64,000 bases of DNA from JAQTNP01 sp964616145 (GTDB lineage: Bacteria; Patescibacteriota; Minisyncoccia; Minisyncoccales; PEYH01): assembly GCA_964616145.1 (NCBI GenBank), contig CAZTRD010000002.1:13278-77277 (forward strand), read 5' to 3'. The notes below the pieces were generated by a model. That model ran no database searches. It was given only the letters and a program-made list of their open reading frames with translations, and was not told the origin of the DNA. The position numbers and the translations under genes are program-made. Position 1 is the stretch's first letter. Every line of letters begins with the position of its first letter. Below, one piece after another: positions 59,413 through 64,000 of the stretch.

Positions 59413-60702
59413 TTACATTACTGGAAGATTAGCCGGAGGTTCTGACTTTTTGCTTTCAATTCTCTGAATCATTGGCGCAGGAACATTGGTTCTGCCCACA
59501 AAATGAAATATTGTAGCTAGTTCTTCAATATTTAAAACAAACTTCTTTTCGCTGATAGGATATTTATAATACAATCTTGATAAATACTGCCTCCATATTC
59601 TTCTTTTTATCATATATAGCAAGGAATCATAGAAGAAAATGTTCATAAAATACCTTTCATGTTTTCTAACTTTGGTAATGCTTCTCCCCCATGGTTTTAA
59701 GCCATTAAGGTTTTCCGTATTGAAATTGGAAAAAAACGTCATTGGGTTTTTAAGATTCGGTTTGTAAAATGCTCCTTTCTTCCCCCAGAATATGAATCTG
59801 ATCATGCATTCAAACATCAATTTCGACACTTTATTCTCAATAGCTGCGACAACATCTCTTTCTCCAGGGCTTAATCTCATTTCAGACGGAATGATTTCTT
59901 CCTTTTTCTCAAAGGATTGGGGTTCTTGATATCCAAAAGCTATCGTATTGAAGGCCTCTTGAATAATCGGTCTTTTCTGAAGAGCAGTGGCTGGTTTTCT
60001 CTTGAGCAATACCGCTGTTTCACTTTTTGCTCTGGTTACATAATCATTATCTATATTGGTAACCGGTTTTAATCTGAATTGTACCCAGAGATTTTCTCCT
60101 GGTTTTAATTTAGACATGCCTTCAAGCAAAGAAGCCATGGGATCAATTCTTTTTTCTTCCAGCAATGATTCGCTTTGTTCAAAGAATTGCGTATATGTTT
60201 TGACAGGATAAATATCGGGTTTGGTCATCTCATAATCGCAACCCCAAAGATCCCATTCTTCATTAGGGATATCTTTCGGGGCCTTGTGAGTATAGTCATC
60301 AACCTTAGTAATTTCTACATCCGGATATTGAGCGAAAATGCTTGATTCTATGAAATTTCTGGTATTGGCCGGAACTCTTAAATAGAAATGAATGTCTCCG
60401 CCATCGCTTACTATCTCTATGGTCATAGAGATCTGATATTTGCCGTCTATCCATTTCTCCCACCAATCTGGCGGATCATATATCATCCACCAGCCAGAAA
60501 AAACCTGCTCCATTGCTTTGTATGGCCTGACAACTTCTCTTGGCATTTTAAGCTCTAGGAGAATGCATTTGTATGTCTTATCAAATGCCTCATTTCTCCA
60601 CCAAAGGTAAAGAAAGGCGAATATCTTCCATACGAAAAATGGAACGATTATCCACCACCAGTCAGAGATAATCTTGAGAACCCAAGTGATGTAAGTTGAC
60701 AT
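59413..60702 (-). CDS. Large membrane-anchored partner of the VirD4-like ATPase
   Basis: This 429-residue protein has an N-terminal hydrophobic segment (WWWIIVPFFVWKIFAFLYLW, about 15-34). The rest is soluble with aromatic-rich blocks (WWMIYDPPDWWEKWIDGK). I believe the same gene pair recurs in CPR genomes; I cannot name a domain with confidence (DUF8128-type is possible). The 4-base gap to the ATPase gene argues for a stable complex. Confidence 0.65.
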   Translation of the reverse strand: MSTYITWVLKIISDWWWIIVPFFVWKIFAFLYLWWRNEAFDKTYKCILLELKMPREVVRPYKAMEQVFSGWWMIYDPPDWWEKWIDGKYQISMTIEIVSDGGDIHFYLRVPANTRNFIESSIFAQYPDVEITKVDDYTHKAPKDIPNEEWDLWGCDYEMTKPDIYPVKTYTQFFEQSESLLEEKRIDPMASLLEGMSKLKPGENLWVQFRLKPVTNIDNDYVTRAKSETAVLLKRKPATALQKRPIIQEAFNTIAFGYQEPQSFEKKEEIIPSEMRLSPGERDVVAAIENKVSKLMFECMIRFIFWGKKGAFYKPNLKNPMTFFSNFNTENLNGLKPWGRSITKVRKHERYFMNIFFYDSLLYMIKRRIWRQYLSRLYYKYPISEKKFVLNIEELATIFHFVGRTNVPAPMIQRIESKKSEPPANLPVM

Positions 60703-60716
60703 TATTTTGACTTTTC

Positions 60717-61715
60717 TTACTTAAGCCAAATTTTCCCATCTCCAGTTCTTGAAAAAATACTTTTATCCTGCAAGTTCAGAATAATGGTATTTGCCTTAAC
60801 CTGTCTTCTTCCCAAAACCTCTCTGGCTATTTCTTGCTTTGTCATTGGCTTGCTATTCTCTTTTAATATCTTGATTATAACATCTTTAACGGTTCCTGGC
60901 TCATATCCCCATTCTTTCAAAGCATATAATCCTCTTCCAACCAAAACAAATAGATCGCTTCTAATAAGTTCATTGTGTACGCTTTCAGCTAAAACTCTCT
61001 TTTTATCATAATTGAGTCCGTTTATTCCTTTGGTGATATCCATGAAATGAACCGGTTTGCCTTCGTGCTTTAAAACAATATATGCTCTGTCTCTCACTCC
61101 TTTGGGATTAATCTCTGGCCAGCTCATCAAACCAAAGCGGCCTTCTGGAGATGCAGATATCTGTTTTGAAATTTCAATATAGGAAACAAATACTTTTTCA
61201 TCAAGATCTTCTCCTGTCAAATCAATAAGTTCATCTAAAGGAGTTGGCTCGTGAATCTTTTCCAGTTTCTTTAAAGTGGATTCAATGGTTTTTCTGGCAT
61301 AGATTATAGGATCTTCTCCTTCAGACCAGAAAGAATAATAGTTTTGATCTTCATTGAAACGATTGAATTCGGGTCCAATTGTTAGAAGAAAAGCAATATA
61401 TCCTTTGAATTTATCAGGGGCAATTTCTTGATATATTTTTTCCTCTCTTTTTAATCCTCCGTTTTCCTGAAAATATTCCTCAAGATAATTCAAAGGCAGG
61501 GCAAGATCTCTTGCTTTTTCTTCCCTTATCAGGTTTAAACTGTCATTAATCAGCTGCCTGACTCTTTCCCTAGTAATTCCCATATCCTCTCCAATGGATT
61601 GGAGGGTTTCTCCTTCTTCTCCCTTAATGCCGAAGCGCCTTTCAAGAATCTCTTTTCTTTTAGGGTTTAAGTCGGAGAGCAGATTGTTGAATATTGTTTG
61701 GTATTTTATATCCAT
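60717..61715 (-). CDS. Sigma-70 region 4 / HARE-HTH protein
   Basis: This 332-residue protein has a sigma region 4 at residues 15-65: ILERRFGIKGEEGETLQSIG, then EDMGITRERVRQLINDSLN. The C-terminal half has two HARE-HTH-like segments (RAYIVLKHEGKPVHFMDI and IIKILKENSKPMTKQEIA), as in RNA polymerase delta and restriction-associated proteins. Sigma region 2 is missing. It may be a transcription regulator. It precedes the VirD4-like pair. Confidence 0.75.
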   Translation of the reverse strand: MDIKYQTIFNNLLSDLNPKRKEILERRFGIKGEEGETLQSIGEDMGITRERVRQLINDSLNLIREEKARDLALPLNYLEEYFQENGGLKREEKIYQEIAPDKFKGYIAFLLTIGPEFNRFNEDQNYYSFWSEGEDPIIYARKTIESTLKKLEKIHEPTPLDELIDLTGEDLDEKVFVSYIEISKQISASPEGRFGLMSWPEINPKGVRDRAYIVLKHEGKPVHFMDITKGINGLNYDKKRVLAESVHNELIRSDLFVLVGRGLYALKEWGYEPGTVKDVIIKILKENSKPMTKQEIAREVLGRRQVKANTIILNLQDKSIFSRTGDGKIWLK

Positions 61716-61773
61716 ATTATTTTAATATTGTCTTTCCCTATTAAATCAGATTTATCAGAAAACGTCAATAGGT

Positions 61774-62667
61774 TTACCTCTTTCTAGACAAAATGTGCCA
61801 TTTAGTCAAGATGGGGCCAGCCAGCAACAAAGCTGAATATGTTCCAGCCACTATTCCCAAGATCAAGACCAGAGAAAAATCCTTTAAGCTCTCTCCTCCC
61901 CAAATATATATGGCAATCAACGGGAATAGGGTGGTTAATGAAGTATTAATGCATCTTGATACGCTTTGATTAATGCTTACATCAACTATATCTCCAAATT
62001 CCCCGCTCTTTTTAATTAAGTTTTCTCTTATCCTGTCAAAAACAACAATTGTGTTATTTACCGAATAACCAAGAATGGTAAATAATGCGGTAAGTGTAGG
62101 AATTGAAAATTCTCTTCCAGCAAATTTTCCCAATAAGGCCATTATTCCCAAAGGAAGAATAACATCATGGGCTAAAATTACCATAGTTACTAAACCGTAT
62201 TTCCATGATTTTACAGGCCTAGAAACCTTATTAAATGCTATTGCTATATATATAATAATAGCTGCAAGAGCTATCAATATTGCAAAAATTGATTTATGTT
62301 TTGTTTCAGCTCCGACAGCAGATCCAATTTTATCAAAATTCAAGGTATCTTTGTTTATATTAGAATCATTGTAGAATGTTTCATATAGGGCTTTTCTTTG
62401 ATCTTCTGTAATATCTTTTGTCTTTATTATCGCCCCATTATCTCCTAATTCTTTATATGCAAAGTTAGTAACTCCTGTTGCGCTGACTTTTGCGGAAATA
62501 TCTTCTATGCTTGGTCTGGCTATTGTATATTCAAATCTCAAAACGCTTCCCCCCGTAAAATCAACTCCTAGATTCAATCCGAAATATCCTAAGAAAAATA
62601 TAGAGCAAAGGGTAATAATAATTGCGATAATGAAATATATTTTTGAGTGTTTGATGAATGCCAACAT
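61774..62667 (-). CDS. secF: Protein translocase subunit SecF
   Basis: This 297-residue protein has six transmembrane helices. LGVDFTGGSVLRFEY near residue 33 is the SecF signature; GYSVNNTIVVFDRIREN (near 200) is also conserved. It uses proton motive force to assist the late step of Sec export together with SecD, 1 base upstream. Confidence 0.96.
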   Translation of the reverse strand: MLAFIKHSKIYFIIAIIITLCSIFFLGYFGLNLGVDFTGGSVLRFEYTIARPSIEDISAKVSATGVTNFAYKELGDNGAIIKTKDITEDQRKALYETFYNDSNINKDTLNFDKIGSAVGAETKHKSIFAILIALAAIIIYIAIAFNKVSRPVKSWKYGLVTMVILAHDVILPLGIMALLGKFAGREFSIPTLTALFTILGYSVNNTIVVFDRIRENLIKKSGEFGDIVDVSINQSVSRCINTSLTTLFPLIAIYIWGGESLKDFSLVLILGIVAGTYSALLLAGPILTKWHILSRKR

Positions 62668-62668
62668 G

Positions 62669-64000
62669 TTATTTCCACATTCTTTTAATTTTTCCTAATC
62701 TGGATTGAGCCATTGAAAGCATAAATATCCTAGTAATGATTATTGCTGAAAACATGCTGACAGCCACACCGATCATAAGGGTGGTGGCAAATCCTTTTAC
62801 AAAGCTTGTTCCAAAGCTGAATAGAATCAAGGCAACCAATAGAGTTGTTAAGTTTCCATCTCTGATAGACGGCCAAGCTCTTGAAAAACCGCTTTTGATA
62901 GCTGAATTGATTTCTTTATCTTCTTTTAATTCTTCTTTTATCCTTGAAAAGATTAAAACATTGGCATCTACTGCCATGCCTATTGAAAGGATAAACCCTC
63001 CTATTCCTGCCAAAGTCATTGTTACGGGAATGAGCTTGAATAATGAAAGAATCAAAACTCCATAGAATAGCAAAGCCAAGGATGCCAGAAATCCAGACAT
63101 TCTGTAATATCCGATCATAAATAATATGACGGCAATCAAACCAATTGCTCCGGCTATTAAACTGGCTTTAACTGATTCGGTTCCCAAGGTCGCCCCTACT
63201 GATTTCTGGGAAATTAAAGTTATCGGAACCGGCAAGGCTCCTGCATTAAGATTGGTAGCCAATTCTTTGGCTTGTTTGTCTGTGAATTTCCCAGTAATCT
63301 GAGCTTTCCCGCCTGTGATAATATCCTGGACAATAGGGGCGGAAATCAATTCATTATCAATGAATATAGCTACTGGTTTTCCAACATTAGCTTTTGTAAT
63401 CTCTTCAAATAATTTGGCTCCTTCATCATTGAATTCCAAAGAAACCATTGGTTCTGAAGTTTGAGGATTAAAATTCAATTGAGCTCTCTTCAGATATCTT
63501 CCAGTTAAATCTGTGGCTGTAAATGGATCTTCAAATTTAGAGTAATCTTTTTCATCCAAGGCCTTTTGATTATTCTCTAATATCTCTTCGTAGTTCTCTT
63601 TTGGTTCCATAAATACCAGATATGGGGTTTTCCCTATTTCCTTTACTGCTTCATTAGGATCTTTAATACCGGCTAATTGAACGCTAACCCTATCATCCCC
63701 AATAATTTTGATTTCTGGCTCTCTGACTCCGAATATATCTATTCTTTTCACTATTACCGCCCTTAATCCATCCATGGCCGCTCCGACATCATCTGTAGCA
63801 ATACCAGTTAAATCAGCTTGGTATAGAAGCTCTGCCCCTCCTTGCAGATCAAGGCCTAATCTGAATTCTTTTTCCGGGAATCCCAAGAAATTGGGATTTA
63901 TGGATTTTATTAAATTATTGAAATATTTGGGATAAATAAAAATCGCCAGAGCGATGATGACTACTATTACTAACAATGATAATAACTTGTATATTCTTGT
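62669..64000 (-). CDS. secD: Protein translocase subunit SecD (N-terminus beyond window)
   Basis: The frame is open to the right edge, so the start lies outside; the TTG at 63976 is an internal codon. RLGLDLQGGAELLYQ (signature), the P1 extracytoplasmic domain, then LATNLNAGALPVPI and GMAVDANVLIFSRIKEEL, all typical of SecD. At least 444 residues. Cotranscribed with secF. Confidence 0.96.
   Translation of the reverse strand, partial: TRIYKLLSLLVIVVIIALAIFIYPKYFNNLIKSINPNFLGFPEKEFRLGLDLQGGAELLYQADLTGIATDDVGAAMDGLRAVIVKRIDIFGVREPEIKIIGDDRVSVQLAGIKDPNEAVKEIGKTPYLVFMEPKENYEEILENNQKALDEKDYSKFEDPFTATDLTGRYLKRAQLNFNPQTSEPMVSLEFNDEGAKLFEEITKANVGKPVAIFIDNELISAPIVQDIITGGKAQITGKFTDKQAKELATNLNAGALPVPITLISQKSVGATLGTESVKASLIAGAIGLIAVILFMIGYYRMSGFLASLALLFYGVLILSLFKLIPVTMTLAGIGGFILSIGMAVDANVLIFSRIKEELKEDKEINSAIKSGFSRAWPSIRDGNLTTLLVALILFSFGTSFVKGFATTLMIGVAVSMFSAIIITRIFMLSMAQSRLGKIKRMWK

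Noticed and set aside
1..64000. CRISPR arrays and insertion sequences
   Set aside because: I searched by eye for regularly spaced direct repeats and for transposase motifs and saw neither; the Cas4-like protein is not next to any array.

Overview
The window looks like part of a Patescibacteria (CPR, Parcubacteria-type) chromosome. The reasons are a compact AT-rich gene set with few metabolic genes, divergent housekeeping proteins (RecJ, a phosphoglycerate kinase homologue), a VirD4-like ATPase beside a large membrane-anchored partner, secreted proteins with calcium-binding, Kelch and Gmad2 modules, and many unrecognised reading frames. prfB carries the classic in-frame UGA frameshift site, so UGA is read as stop (code 11, not the SR1/Gracilibacteria code). 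The host sigma-70 promoter seen repeatedly is TTGACA-like, 16-17 nt, TATAAT-like.

Layout. 1-7.8 kb (minus strand): a large secreted repeat protein running off the left edge, ychF, three membrane or secreted proteins, a PLP enzyme and an iron-sulfur flavoprotein-like reductase. 8-28 kb (mostly minus): an accessory, defence-like island with DUF3800, PD-(D/E)XK-type proteins, a HEPN-type protein in a four-gene operon with membrane and nuclease-like proteins, a stand-alone RelA/SpoT-domain protein, a UvrD helicase with a Cas4-like nuclease, and a six-gene operon (HTH regulator, SNF2 helicase, nuclease-methyltransferase, two small membrane proteins, ClpP-like protease). 27.8-35.9 kb (plus strand): a phage-derived packaging module (two DNA methyltransferases, small and large terminase subunits) with a large serine recombinase, followed by an ornate pseudoknotted RNA, a zinc-ribbon protein, yidD and a nuclease-like protein.

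36-38.4 kb: a probable stand-alone small RNA, the second copy of a duplicated leader element, and a GC-rich gene with an HELGH metal site and its own leader peptide. 38.5-42.6 kb: HNH nuclease, tRNA-Gln, ftsX, ftsE, prfB, a NYN ribonuclease-like protein and tRNA-Thr. 42.6-45.8 kb: between tRNA-Thr and tRNA-Gly lies an array of small gene units, each ending in a copy of a repeat that mimics the tRNA-Gly 3' tail. 45.8-64 kb is mostly core: divIC/ftsB-like, lepA, murJ, a CofE-like protein, Kelch and Gmad2 proteins, a cN-III-like nucleotidase, rnpB, rnhA, recJ-like, a degenerate pgk, the VirD4-like pair, a sigma-region-4/HARE-HTH protein, and secF/secD (secD runs off the right edge).

Three themes stand out. 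First, several orphan promoter/RNA/terminator units probably encode small RNAs (8.0, 34.1, 36.0 and 53.3 kb). Second, GC-rich short genes with strong individual promoters, strong Shine-Dalgarno sequences and their own terminators (36.5, 42.9, 43.6, 45.2, 50.5 and 52.2 kb) are scattered among AT-rich host genes that mostly lack Shine-Dalgarno sequences. Third, the 20-28 kb operon combines restriction-type enzymes with a ClpP-like protease and small membrane proteins. Function calls rest on motif recognition by eye; no database or folding program was run.
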